A DNA stretch of 64,000 bases from G965215225 sp965215225. Lineage in GTDB: Bacteria; Pseudomonadota; Gammaproteobacteria; CBDBNL01; JAAOII01. Below are positions 39,050 through 48,527 of the stretch, one piece after another. The stretch is from positions 806,001 through 870,000 of the forward strand of contig OZ244039.1 of assembly GCA_965215225.1 (NCBI GenBank), written 5' to 3'. The notes beneath the pieces are model-generated. The model searched no databases. It was not told where the DNA came from and worked only from the letters and a program-made list of their open reading frames with translations. Made by a program: the position numbers and the translations under genes. The stretch's first letter is position 1, and every line of letters starts with the position of its first letter.

Positions 39050-41065
39050 ATGAGAATTCTTTTTGTTATATTCACTCTATTCGTTGTTCTGATGCCTGTT
39101 CAGGCACAAGAAGAAACCAACGGTGGTATTACACTTAATTTTCGTGAGACAGATATTAAACAATTTATTGAAAGTGTTTCCAAATTAACCAAGCGCAACT
39201 TTCTTATAGACAGACGGGTCTCTGGCAAGGTCACTATCATTGCTTCTGAACCTATTCCGCGGGAGAATCTCTATGATGTGATGCTATCGGTTCTCCATTT
39301 CTATGGTTTTGCTGTAGTGCCAGATGGGGACATTACCAAGATAGTAGTAGCTGCGGATGCGCCTAGGTTTGCTCCTTCTGAGAGAGAAGAAGAACTTCAT
39401 GAGCTGGTAACCGAAGTGGTTAAAACAGACAATATAGAGGCTGGACAGCTGACTAAGGTAATCCGTCCTATGTTGTCTAAGAGCGCTCAAGTGGTTTCCC
39501 TGCCTAAGGGCGATAGTTTAATCATCTCTGATGTCCAGACCAATGTTGATAGGATAAAGAAGATTATTGCTAGTATGGATGTGGTAGAAGTGAAAGACTA
39601 TGATATTATTCAGGTTCAGCATGCGGCTGCGGGAGACATCATCTCCTTAGTCAACTCCATCTATAAAAATAACAACAAGGCCATCAGCCTGAACCTACAG
39701 GCTGATAAGAGAACCAATCGTCTGATAGTTACTGCCAGTAGGGAAGTCCGCCAAGCAATTGCGGATTTGGTCGCAGCCCTGGATACGCCAGTAGCTGGTA
39801 GTGCAAATGTCAAGGTGGTCTATTTGCGTTATGCCGACGCTCAGAACCTAGCTAATATCTTAGGGAGATTGACTTCCTCTGATGCCTTCAAGAGTTTAGT
39901 GGCAGAACAAGCCCAAGAAACGGGTGACAAGCAAGGTGAAAAAGAAGGCGAACAAAAAGAAGAAGAAGCAAAACAGCGAGAAGACCAATCAAAAGAACAG
40001 CAGACCACAGGCCTCGCGGGAGATATTAAGTCTGGCATTCAGGCGGACATTGGATTAAATGCTCTAATAATTAGTGGCAGTGATGCCTTCATTCGCGCGG
40101 TGGAGTCTATCATTCAGCAGCTGGATGTAAAAAGAGCTCAGATCATCATAGAGACTATTATTGCGGAGCTAACTGATGAGTTTAGTCGCACATTGGGGGT
40201 AGATTGGGCGGTTCTTGGTGGTTCTGGTGCAGCTGTCATAGATCTTAGTGGTGCCCTTGGCAGAGTGGGAGCTGCAGGTGTGGCAGGTGGTGAATTAGGA
40301 GCCGCTATTGAGGCGGCTGAAATAGGACGAGGCGGGGTTATAGGTGGTGGTGCTTCGGTCAATGGAGACAGTGGTTGGGGAGTTCTATATAGGTTACTCA
40401 GCACAGACTCGCGATCTAATGTCTTATCTACTCCTTATATAGTGACCCTAGACAATGAGGAGGCTTCATTTACTGTGGGTAATAATATTGCAATTAGAAC
40501 TAGTGTTACTGGGACGGGCGATGACCAAACAACGAACATAGAAAGAAAGGATGTGGGAATTAACCTGGTCATTAAGCCTCAGGTTACCGGCGGCGATACG
40601 GTCAAGCTCAATATAGACCAAGAGGTCTCCGCGGTGGCGCCTAGCTCAGTAGGTGGAGAGGTGGTGACTACGGTGCGTAAGATTACAACCACAGTGCAGG
40701 TGCGCGATGGCGGCCTGGTAGCCCTGGGCGGACTACTGGAGGATAGGCAGAGTGAGTCAGGTGCAAAGGTGCCAGGCCTGGGTGATATCCCTTACCTTGG
40801 TTATCTTTTTCGCAGTCAAGAGAGTAATTTAAGAAAGACCAATCTAATGATTTTCATGAGACCGCGCATTATTAAGGACGAGGCGGCAATTGCCAGCTAC
40901 AGCTATGGCAAATATAACAATATCCGCCAATTACAGCTCAACTACCCGAGATTCAACAGCCTGTTGTTTGAGCGAGAGGTGCCACGGCTTAAGGATCTTA
41001 GCACCCTATCCTTCTTTATTGATCTGGGTGAAGGACGGAATTATGAGGATCTTTTAGATAGGTAG
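39050..41065 (+). CDS. gspD: type II secretion system secretin
   Basis: Outer-membrane channel. Signal peptide (1-19), N0-N3 domains, and the secretin domain with 'VPGLGDIPYLGYLFRS' near the end, followed by a short S-domain-like tail. 671 residues. An acidic/lysine low-complexity insertion (about residues 288-325) interrupts N3; it resembles the other charged expansions in this window. The C-terminal pilotin-binding tail is unremarkable. Confidence 0.95.
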   Translation: MRILFVIFTLFVVLMPVQAQEETNGGITLNFRETDIKQFIESVSKLTKRNFLIDRRVSGKVTIIASEPIPRENLYDVMLSVLHFYGFAVVPDGDITKIVVAADAPRFAPSEREEELHELVTEVVKTDNIEAGQLTKVIRPMLSKSAQVVSLPKGDSLIISDVQTNVDRIKKIIASMDVVEVKDYDIIQVQHAAAGDIISLVNSIYKNNNKAISLNLQADKRTNRLIVTASREVRQAIADLVAALDTPVAGSANVKVVYLRYADAQNLANILGRLTSSDAFKSLVAEQAQETGDKQGEKEGEQKEEEAKQREDQSKEQQTTGLAGDIKSGIQADIGLNALIISGSDAFIRAVESIIQQLDVKRAQIIIETIIAELTDEFSRTLGVDWAVLGGSGAAVIDLSGALGRVGAAGVAGGELGAAIEAAEIGRGGVIGGGASVNGDSGWGVLYRLLSTDSRSNVLSTPYIVTLDNEEASFTVGNNIAIRTSVTGTGDDQTTNIERKDVGINLVIKPQVTGGDTVKLNIDQEVSAVAPSSVGGEVVTTVRKITTTVQVRDGGLVALGGLLEDRQSESGAKVPGLGDIPYLGYLFRSQESNLRKTNLMIFMRPRIIKDEAAIASYSYGKYNNIRQLQLNYPRFNSLLFEREVPRLKDLSTLSFFIDLGEGRNYEDLLDR

Positions 41066-41089
41066 ATAGGTAGATAGGTATATAGACAG

Positions 41090-42556
41090 ATGGAAAAACA
41101 GGTTCCCTATAGTTTTGCTAAGAAGAATGGCGTATTCTTAGAGAATACTGAGGGTAGGTCTCGTATTCTTTATAAGGAGGGGGTTTCTACTGATGTGATG
41201 CAAGAAGCCTGTCGTTATTTGGGTTGGGATATTCCCCATAAGCTAGTATCAACAAACGAATTTGAAGACCTGTTGCAGAAAAACTACACTCAGGTGGAAA
41301 GATCGGCTGCCAGCCAAATAAGCAGCCAGATGCTTGAAGACGACAAGGTAAACTTTGCCGATATCAATGCCTTTCTGGAGGAGCCAGATGATCTGCTCAG
41401 TTCCGATGATGACGCTCCCATCATTAAATTGCTTAATGCTATTCTCTTTGAGGCAATCCGCGAGAGTGCTTCTGATATTCATATAGAGCCCTATCTATAT
41501 GACCTTATTATTCGCTTTCGTTTGGATGGAGTGCTCAAATCCACTTTGAAGACCCAAGTAAAGATTGCCCCTTTTTTGGTTACTCGCATTAAGGTGCTGG
41601 CGCGTTTGGATATAGCGGAAAAGAGAGTGCCTCAGGATGGTCGGCTTTCGGTTAGACTGGGCGGCAAAGATATAGATATGCGGGTCTCTACCATGCCATC
41701 TGCCTATGGTGAAAGAGTAGTATTAAGGTTATTGGATAAAGAGGAAACCCATCTAGATTTGACTAGATTGGGTATGGATCATGGCAACAGGGAGAAGTTA
41801 GAGAGATTGATTCAGAAACCTCATGGCATCTTATTGGTAACTGGTCCTACTGGGTCGGGCAAGACAACTACTTTGTATTCCTGCTTACAGAAGCTGAATA
41901 ACCAGGCTTTGAATATCATGACCATTGAAGACCCTATTGAGTATTACTTCAATGGCATTAGTCAAACACAGGTTAATATCCGCGCCAACATGACCTTTGC
42001 GCGCGGCTTACGGGCGATACTGAGGCAAGACCCAGATGTGGTTCTAGTAGGGGAGATTCGTGATGCTGAAACAGCCCGTATCAGTGTTCAAGCCAGTCTT
42101 ACAGGTCACCTAGTTCTTTCTACTTTGCATACTAATACTGCTGTAGGCGCGATAACTAGACTGCGCGATATGGAGTTAGAAACTTTTCTTCTGGCATCTA
42201 CTCTACAAGGAGTCATGGCTCAAAGACTGTTGCGTCGTCTTTGTTTGGAATGTAAAAAGGCTTATGAGCCAACTACAAACGAAGCAAAGATACTCAACCT
42301 AAAGAGAGGCAAGCATATATATAGGCCCCGCGGCTGTGACAAATGCTATAACACAGGTTATCAAGGACGCATAGCTATCTATGAACTAGTTGAGATAGAC
42401 GGAACCCTGAGGCGAATGATTAATGAGGACGCCAGTGAATCAGATATGGCTGGCTATGCCCATACTCAAACTCAGAATATTAAGGAGAGCGCTTATCATC
42501 TGGTGAGAGAAGGGACTACTAGCTATGTAGAAGCCGTAAGAGTAATTCAGGACTAG
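41090..42556 (+). CDS. gspE: type II secretion system ATPase
   Basis: Cytoplasmic hexameric ATPase driving pseudopilus assembly. Walker A 'GPTGSGKTTTLYS', Asp box 'TIEDPIEYY', Walker B 'VVLVGEIRDAETA', His box 'TGHLVLSTLHTNTA', and the four-cysteine zinc motif 'CLEC' plus 'CDKC'. 488 residues. Follows gspD after 24 nt. Confidence 0.97.
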   Translation: MEKQVPYSFAKKNGVFLENTEGRSRILYKEGVSTDVMQEACRYLGWDIPHKLVSTNEFEDLLQKNYTQVERSAASQISSQMLEDDKVNFADINAFLEEPDDLLSSDDDAPIIKLLNAILFEAIRESASDIHIEPYLYDLIIRFRLDGVLKSTLKTQVKIAPFLVTRIKVLARLDIAEKRVPQDGRLSVRLGGKDIDMRVSTMPSAYGERVVLRLLDKEETHLDLTRLGMDHGNREKLERLIQKPHGILLVTGPTGSGKTTTLYSCLQKLNNQALNIMTIEDPIEYYFNGISQTQVNIRANMTFARGLRAILRQDPDVVLVGEIRDAETARISVQASLTGHLVLSTLHTNTAVGAITRLRDMELETFLLASTLQGVMAQRLLRRLCLECKKAYEPTTNEAKILNLKRGKHIYRPRGCDKCYNTGYQGRIAIYELVEIDGTLRRMINEDASESDMAGYAHTQTQNIKESAYHLVREGTTSYVEAVRVIQD

Positions 42557-42559
42557 AGG

Positions 42560-43777
42560 ATGCCTTCTTTTGAATATCAAGCCTATGATGGAATAGGGAA
42601 AAAACTCAAAGGTATCATTGAGGCAGATTCGGCTAGATTAGCTCGTCAAACTTTACGCGAACGGGGGCTCTTTCCTCTGAATATCAGTAAGAGTGGCAAG
42701 AGTAATCTGAGTGGTGATCTGTTGATAAGGTTCTTTCGCCGCAAAGTAGCCATGCAAGATCTGGTTCTCTTAACTCGTCAGTTAGGAACCCTAGTAAGCG
42801 CAGGTATTCCCCTTGAAAGAAGTTTGAATATGATAGCAGAGCAAGCTGAAAAGGCACAAATGCGTAAAGTGGTTTCGGCAGTCAGATCCTCTGTAGCGGA
42901 AGGGGCAAGTTTTTCGGCTGCCCTGAACAATGCCCCGCAAAAATTTCCGCCTGAATACATAGCAACTATAGACGCTGGTGAAGAGAGCGGTTCTATAGCT
43001 CAGGTCCTAGAGAGACTGGCAGATGATATTGAAGAGCTAAACAAAGCCCGCCAAACTTTCATATCCGCATTAGTATATCCAATGGTTATGGTATTTGTTG
43101 CCATCTCGGTTATAGTTGTCCTGATGGTCTATGTAGTGCCTCAGGTGACCGAAGTCTTTGCTTCTCAAAAACAAGAACTACCTCCTCTCACTACTGGACT
43201 CATTGCAACAAGCGACTTCTTAAGAGCCTATGGTTCTTTTTTGTTGCTTATGATTTTGGCAATAGGTTTGGCTTTTAACTATGCTTTAAGAAACGATGAA
43301 TTTCGCTATTCTTATGACAGGTTTCTTGCAAGCCTGCCTCTTTTGGGCAAATGGATTATGATGTCGCTGATAAGTCGCTGGGCGCGCAGTCTTGGACTAT
43401 TAATAGCCTCAGGTGTTCCTAGCCTAAGGGCTTTACAAATAGCTGTGCGCAATGTTTCCAATAGCTATTTACGTCGTCAGCTAGAACAGGTTAACAATGA
43501 TGTGAGTGAGGGGATGAGTATGAATAAGGCATTGAACAAGACTGGTGTATTCCCATCTTTTCTAGTTTATATGGTGAGCAGTGGCGAACAAAGCGGTAAT
43601 TTGGATGGAATGCTCATCAAATGCGCTGAATATTATGGGCAGCTGCTTACCAGCACAACTCAGGCGGCTTTGCGAGTTTTTGAACCTTTACTTATTCTCA
43701 TCATGGGTATCATGGTTTTAATCATCATACTGGCTATACTATTGCCAATTTTTCAAATTAATCAACTAGTCTTATGA
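42560..43777 (+). CDS. gspF: type II secretion system inner-membrane platform protein F
   Basis: 405 residues with two T2SSF domains and three membrane helices (about 170-190, 220-240, 375-397). Conserved 'LARQTLRERGLFPLNI' start, 'LTRQLGTLVSAGIPLERSL' and 'GEESGSI' (GE-type motif) are visible. The stop overlaps gspG by 4 nt. Confidence 0.96.
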   Translation: MPSFEYQAYDGIGKKLKGIIEADSARLARQTLRERGLFPLNISKSGKSNLSGDLLIRFFRRKVAMQDLVLLTRQLGTLVSAGIPLERSLNMIAEQAEKAQMRKVVSAVRSSVAEGASFSAALNNAPQKFPPEYIATIDAGEESGSIAQVLERLADDIEELNKARQTFISALVYPMVMVFVAISVIVVLMVYVVPQVTEVFASQKQELPPLTTGLIATSDFLRAYGSFLLLMILAIGLAFNYALRNDEFRYSYDRFLASLPLLGKWIMMSLISRWARSLGLLIASGVPSLRALQIAVRNVSNSYLRRQLEQVNNDVSEGMSMNKALNKTGVFPSFLVYMVSSGEQSGNLDGMLIKCAEYYGQLLTSTTQAALRVFEPLLILIMGIMVLIIILAILLPIFQINQLVL

Positions 43778-44217
43778 GAATAAAAACTATCGACAAACTA
43801 AATCGGCGGCAAAAGCAGCAAAGGCAAAGGGGCGTGACCCTGATTGAACTACTTGTGGTTCTGGTGATAATCGCTATTCTTGCCGCTACCATCATTCCTA
43901 ACTTTTTTGATGCGCCAGATAGGGCTCGCGTTGTCCGAGCCAAGCAAGATGTTCGGGCATTGGAGAATGCACTACTCTTATATAAGCTAGACAACTTTAA
44001 TTATCCAAGTGGCCTGAATGATTTAATTCAAAAGCCTTCTGATGCACCCAACTGGAAGCAAGGTGGCTATCTAGAGAGATTGCCGAAGGACCCCTGGGGC
44101 AATGATTATCAGTATCGCAATCCAGGTGAAAGAGGCTCGATTGATGTTTATTCCTTAGGAGCTGATGGGGCAGCTGGAGGTGAGGGAACCAATGCGGATG
44201 TGGGTAACTGGGAATAG
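43774..44217 (+). CDS. gspG: major pseudopilin
   Basis: 147 residues. Prepilin cleavage site 'RGVTLIELLVV' with Glu at mature position 5, then the hydrophobic stalk 'LVIIAILAATIIPNFF'. C-terminal 'DPWGNDYQYRNPGERGSIDVYSLGADG' is the calcium-binding loop of GspG. The gene for GspH starts inside its 3' end. Confidence 0.96.
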   Translation: MRIKTIDKLNRRQKQQRQRGVTLIELLVVLVIIAILAATIIPNFFDAPDRARVVRAKQDVRALENALLLYKLDNFNYPSGLNDLIQKPSDAPNWKQGGYLERLPKDPWGNDYQYRNPGERGSIDVYSLGADGAAGGEGTNADVGNWE

Positions 44218-44905
44218 AGCAGCTGGCTTTACTCTACTGGAATTGTTGGTGGTTATGGCCATCATTGCTATTACCGCGGGCACTTTGGTTTTCTTTGCGA
44301 CTCCTTCCTCAGCAGAAAAAGAAAAGAAGAAGGGGGTAGAGGTTCTTAATCTTATGCAGAAGGCTCGTCTTCACGCCATGATGGAAAGAAGGATATATGC
44401 CATAGATAAACCAGAAGGAGAGGCAAGCTTGAATCTGGTGGTTCTCATAGGCGAAGAGGCTACTGCAGCCATAGGCCATCTGGATGATACCAGTGAAGAA
44501 GCTGCCCTAAATGGTGAAATTTTTGCTGGTGTTAAAGAAGAGGATAAGAAGAAGAAAAAGAAGAAGCCCAGCTATGAGACTCATAAGGCAAAGGCGGAAA
44601 GCCTGGGTCTTTTAGCAACTTCTCTTTATCCTCAATGGAGCCAACAGGAAGAATCTATAGTCTTTGATGAGATATCAGTAGTCTTGACCGGTGACTTTGG
44701 AACAGAGACTCCATATATAACGGACATAACAGAAGACATAACAGAAGAATCGACTGATCTGCTAGAGGAAGTGTCGATAAAACCGGAGGTTATCTTCTTC
44801 CCAGATGGCAGTATCAGTACTGATGGCGTGCTTCAGTTGACAAATCAACAAGGCGATGTGGTTTATGAATTCAGCTGGGATAGGGAAGGTAAATTCACCT
44901 ATTAA
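44192..44905 (+). CDS. gspH: minor pseudopilin H
   Basis: Prepilin site 'AAGFTLLELLVVMAI' near the N-terminus. The frame is open upstream to 44165; I use the ATG at 44192, which overlaps gspG by 26 nt. A lysine-rich low-complexity stretch (seven consecutive Lys) and acidic segments sit in the soluble domain, longer than in most GspH. 237 residues. Confidence 0.85.
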   Translation: MRMWVTGNRAAGFTLLELLVVMAIIAITAGTLVFFATPSSAEKEKKKGVEVLNLMQKARLHAMMERRIYAIDKPEGEASLNLVVLIGEEATAAIGHLDDTSEEAALNGEIFAGVKEEDKKKKKKKPSYETHKAKAESLGLLATSLYPQWSQQEESIVFDEISVVLTGDFGTETPYITDITEDITEESTDLLEEVSIKPEVIFFPDGSISTDGVLQLTNQQGDVVYEFSWDREGKFTY

Positions 44906-45260
44906 GGGTTTTACCCTATTGGAAATACTGGTAGCCTTAACTGTGGCATCCATTGCCTTAGCGGTTCTAGTGCAGGGCTTGAGCTATTATGTTAACCAGT
45001 TTATCTACTTAAAAGAGAAAGCCATAGCTCAGACAATTGTAACCAGCGAATTGACTCGCAAGTCTCTAGACTATGATTATGTGATGCCAGAACTGATTGA
45101 GCGAGGCGGTTCTCAATGGCAGCTGCAATATGAAGAAACCGAATTTGCTTTCCGTGACATAAAGGATATTAAGCAGATCACAGTCACCGTCCGTTCTAGT
45201 GAGGACAAGCCCATCTTCACCAGCTCCGCGATTATCTATGCACCAGAGTTATCAAGATGA
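44856..45260 (+). CDS. gspI: minor pseudopilin I
   Basis: 134 residues. Prepilin motif 'IKGFTLLEILVALTVASIALAVL' with Glu5. Overlaps gspH by 50 nt, with an alternative ATG three codons in. Forms the pseudopilus tip with J and K. Confidence 0.92.
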   Translation: MWFMNSAGIGKVNSPIKGFTLLEILVALTVASIALAVLVQGLSYYVNQFIYLKEKAIAQTIVTSELTRKSLDYDYVMPELIERGGSQWQLQYEETEFAFRDIKDIKQITVTVRSSEDKPIFTSSAIIYAPELSR

Positions 45261-45925
45261 ATTCACTAAATTGCAATAAGGGATTTACTCTCGTCGAACT
45301 CATGGTCTCGGTAGCCCTATTGGCGATTATGTCCGTTCTTACCTATACTGCCATCCAATCTGCTTTTCATACTTATGATAGGCTTTCTACTCAAGGGAGG
45401 GAGCAGAGTCGCTTTGTTGCCTCACTGGCTATTATTAATGAAGATATGGTCAATCTTGTGGCTCGTCCAGTTCGGGCCAGTGAAAACACAAAAAAGAATG
45501 CGTTTCATCTAGAAGGTCTAGAGGGAGAGTATTTGGTGGAATTTACTCGTGGCGGACTGTTTGTTTATCAACTTGAGGGGGAAGAACTAAAATCTATGGG
45601 ACTGGCAAGCCCTCAAACTGGTCTGGCAAGAGTGGCCTATGGTTTTCGTGAGAATGGTTTCTATCGTTATGAGTGGGCTGTTTTAGATCCACAAGAGAGA
45701 ACTGAAGAGTCCGCTGATGAACAGCTTCTATTTGAGAATCTAGCAGATGTGCAGATTATTGCCTACTCTCAAGATCAAGATGGCGAGCTCAGAGAGGAGT
45801 ATCAGTGGCCGCCAGTTGGGAACAGCCAATCTGGTTTATCATTGCCAGTTGCCATATCCATTCGTTTTTTCTTTCAAGATAAAGGAGAGTATGCTCTCTT
45901 TTTTCCCGGAGCCAACAATGGTTAA
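45257..45925 (+). CDS. gspJ: minor pseudopilin J
   Basis: 222 residues. Prepilin motif 'NKGFTLVELMVSVALLAIM' with Glu5. Globular part with 'YEWAVLDPQERTEES' and usual GspJ layout. Overlaps gspI by 4 nt and gspK by 8 nt. Confidence 0.92.
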   Translation: MNSLNCNKGFTLVELMVSVALLAIMSVLTYTAIQSAFHTYDRLSTQGREQSRFVASLAIINEDMVNLVARPVRASENTKKNAFHLEGLEGEYLVEFTRGGLFVYQLEGEELKSMGLASPQTGLARVAYGFRENGFYRYEWAVLDPQERTEESADEQLLFENLADVQIIAYSQDQDGELREEYQWPPVGNSQSGLSLPVAISIRFFFQDKGEYALFFPGANNG

Positions 45926-46844
45926 CAATCAGCGGGGTATAGCATTGATAAGCGTTTTAGGCGCCATAGCGGTTATTACCGCTCTATTGGCTGGTATGGC
46001 TTATAGACAGACATTGGACTTAAATGTTCAGACCTATGCATTGCAGAAAAACGGCGTGCTTATCACCTTGGTATCGGTAGAAAATATTGCCCGTGCCATC
46101 TTGTCTAAAAAGGGGGGAGGGGAGAATTCTCGCTATGACTACTATGACGAGGATTGGGCTAAACCAGTAGAAGGACTTGTCATAGGCGGAGCAAATATAA
46201 CCTTTATGATTTTTGACGCTCAAGCTAAATTTAATGTTAATAATGCTAATAGCCGTAATTCTCGCGACCGGCGATTAGCAAGGGAAATGCTGCGCGCTTC
46301 TATGAAAAGTCATGGTAATACTTATAGAGAGGTATATGATTGGGTGCGCGAGTCAACGAAAGGGAAGGATAGACCCTACTTAAAAGATAACAGTAGATTT
46401 GATTCCTATAGAATGGCGGCTACCAATATGGTGAGCGTGCAAGAAATGAGGCTAATGAGAGGGCTGAGGGAAAAAGAGACTATTGACACGGACATTGAAA
46501 ATTTGCAGGATCGCCTTGCTTTCCTTCCTACTCAAGGAAGGTTTGTTAAGATCAATGTCAATACTGTCAATGATGAGCTGCTAAGGCAAACGCTTAACTA
46601 TTTTCGTTCGGCTAATCGCTTCAATAGAGTGGTTAGCGGCAGGCCCTATAGGAGCATTAGCACTTTCTGTAACCGACTAAGAAGCCGCCGGAGCGATTGT
46701 CGGCGCGTGTTTGGTAACAAGAGCAGCTATTTTTATCTCTATGCTCGTATGAACTTGGGAGAGAAGACAATTTTAACCCGTAGTCTTATTCAGCGTCGCA
46801 AGAACAATGCCTATGTTTTGGCGCGGGAGGTGAAATCCCTATGA
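45918..46844 (+). CDS. gspK: minor pseudopilin K
   Basis: 308 residues from the ATG at 45918; the open frame further upstream lies inside gspJ. N-terminal 'NQRGIALISVLGAIAVITALLAGM' has no Glu5, as is normal for GspK, which caps the pseudopilus. Contains 'INVNTVNDELLRQTL'-type helix-hairpin region. Overlaps gspL by 4 nt. Confidence 0.9.
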   Translation: MVNNQRGIALISVLGAIAVITALLAGMAYRQTLDLNVQTYALQKNGVLITLVSVENIARAILSKKGGGENSRYDYYDEDWAKPVEGLVIGGANITFMIFDAQAKFNVNNANSRNSRDRRLAREMLRASMKSHGNTYREVYDWVRESTKGKDRPYLKDNSRFDSYRMAATNMVSVQEMRLMRGLREKETIDTDIENLQDRLAFLPTQGRFVKINVNTVNDELLRQTLNYFRSANRFNRVVSGRPYRSISTFCNRLRSRRSDCRRVFGNKSSYFYLYARMNLGEKTILTRSLIQRRKNNAYVLAREVKSL

Positions 46845-47995
46845 GTCCAAGTTTCTATATTAATAATGAGAATGAGATATATCTCACTCACTTAAATAAG
46901 AAGCTGGATCTTGTCTCGATGGCAGCTAAGAATCTGCATCTGGATGGCTGGATAGCAAGTGAATACTGTATCTTCTTCAGTAGCTATCCGCCGGTGAGAA
47001 AGAGAGCGGCTCTACTTAAGACCCTCCCCTATATGCTTGAAGAGTATCTCATTGAGCCAGTTGAAAAATACCATTTCACCTTTATGATTCAAAGCCGAAA
47101 TGAACCTGTGTTTAGTTGTGTTACCACTCAGCAGAAGATGAAGGAATGGTTAGAGATGCTTCGCGTGGTTGGCTTAAGACCTAAGGGACTTTACCCAGAT
47201 ATCTATGCATTACCCTATAGTCCAAATGTTGTCAGTGCATTTATTTCTGATGAGAGGTGTTTGGCGAGAACGGATAATTATGATGGTTTTTGTGGCAAAG
47301 GAGAGATGTTCTATAAGCTTCTCAAAGGAAAACTAAAAGAAGCGGAACTAGATATTATTACAGATAATCCAGCTAGTGTTCCCAAAGAATTTCAAGACAA
47401 AATAGTGAAGCAGACCAGCGATTGGTTGGCATATCTCAGAGAACAGACTCTACCAGATAGATCAGTTAATTTGCTCCATGGCGAGTATTTAGCAACAATG
47501 GAGAACAAAAAGACTGCTTTATATAAGACCCTAGGCTGGGCCGCGCTATTGTTGGTTGCAATCTGGACTGGCAGACAACTTGTCTTTTTTGAATCCCAGC
47601 AGAGAGAAATCAATAGGCAGCTAGAACAAAATTCTTTGGTATATGAGCAGATGTTCGGTCAGCCCTTAGCAGCTGGCGATGACCTTCGTTCTAGCTCATT
47701 AGCCATTATGGATCAATTAGCACAGAGGCAGGTAGGAGAGAATGATCCGAATTGGGAAGTGATAGTATCCTTAGCGGAATTTCTTAACCGATGCTCTCTT
47801 TGTGTGGTGAGAGAATTTAAGATTGAGGGTAAGAAAGTAGAGGCAAGTATTCAAGCGCGCACTAAAGAACCCTTGTCGCGTCAATCGCTTAGAGAAGCTG
47901 GCTGGCGAATTCAAACCTGGCAAAGCAGATCCAAGAAGGTGCAAGATGGAGTAAAACCGGTCTTTGAAACGCGACTTGTAATGACATCCAGGTAA
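46841..47995 (+). CDS. gspL: type II secretion system protein L
   Basis: 384 residues. Cytoplasmic actin-like domain (about 1-220), one membrane helix (about 226-245, 'LGWAALLLVAIWTG'), then a periplasmic ferredoxin-like domain. Binds GspE on the cytoplasmic side. The N-terminal half is diverged from textbook GspL; assignment rests on the layout and operon position. Confidence 0.85.
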   Translation: MSPSFYINNENEIYLTHLNKKLDLVSMAAKNLHLDGWIASEYCIFFSSYPPVRKRAALLKTLPYMLEEYLIEPVEKYHFTFMIQSRNEPVFSCVTTQQKMKEWLEMLRVVGLRPKGLYPDIYALPYSPNVVSAFISDERCLARTDNYDGFCGKGEMFYKLLKGKLKEAELDIITDNPASVPKEFQDKIVKQTSDWLAYLREQTLPDRSVNLLHGEYLATMENKKTALYKTLGWAALLLVAIWTGRQLVFFESQQREINRQLEQNSLVYEQMFGQPLAAGDDLRSSSLAIMDQLAQRQVGENDPNWEVIVSLAEFLNRCSLCVVREFKIEGKKVEASIQARTKEPLSRQSLREAGWRIQTWQSRSKKVQDGVKPVFETRLVMTSR

Positions 47996-48005
47996 TTTTT
48001 TATTT

Positions 48006-48527
48006 ATGTTATCCTTTATCAGTAAGCTCTTAAATCACGAGGCATTTGCTAGTCTTAGAGAATATGCTGGACTGTTGAAAGAAAGGTATAACCGGCTGAG
48101 CGGGCGTGAACAATGGCTTATTAATCTGGCGATTGGGTTGATTGGAATGTGGGTTTTCTATGACCTGGTCTATCAGTCTTTCAGTGAAAGGCGAGCCGAA
48201 CTTATTTATGCTCATCAACAGGCAATAGAGGACTATGAATGGTTGAACGAACAACAGGAAAGACTCTCAACTCTTCTAGTTCAACGGGGTGTGCAACGAG
48301 AAGGATTGGATGATGTTGAAGGAACACTAGAGGATCATATTAAAAAAGCGGAAGTTGACTATCGGCCGAATAATGTGATTGTGGTCTCTTGGCGAGGAGA
48401 TTCTGCTGACCAGTTTTTGAAAGGCATTAATAGTCTTATAAGCAAAGGCGCAGCCTTAAGATCCCTAGAGTTTTCTCGCCCAGACAGGAGTCGAAGTGCT
48501 TCCTTTAAGGCAGAGCTAAGGCTATGA
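48006..48527 (+). CDS. gspM: type II secretion system protein M
   Basis: 173 residues with one membrane helix (about 36-56, 'LINLAIGLIGMWVFYDLVY') preceded by 'RYNRLSGREQW', a usual GspM entry motif, and a periplasmic ferredoxin-like domain. Overlaps gspN by 4 nt. Confidence 0.9.
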   Translation: MLSFISKLLNHEAFASLREYAGLLKERYNRLSGREQWLINLAIGLIGMWVFYDLVYQSFSERRAELIYAHQQAIEDYEWLNEQQERLSTLLVQRGVQREGLDDVEGTLEDHIKKAEVDYRPNNVIVVSWRGDSADQFLKGINSLISKGAALRSLEFSRPDRSRSASFKAELRL

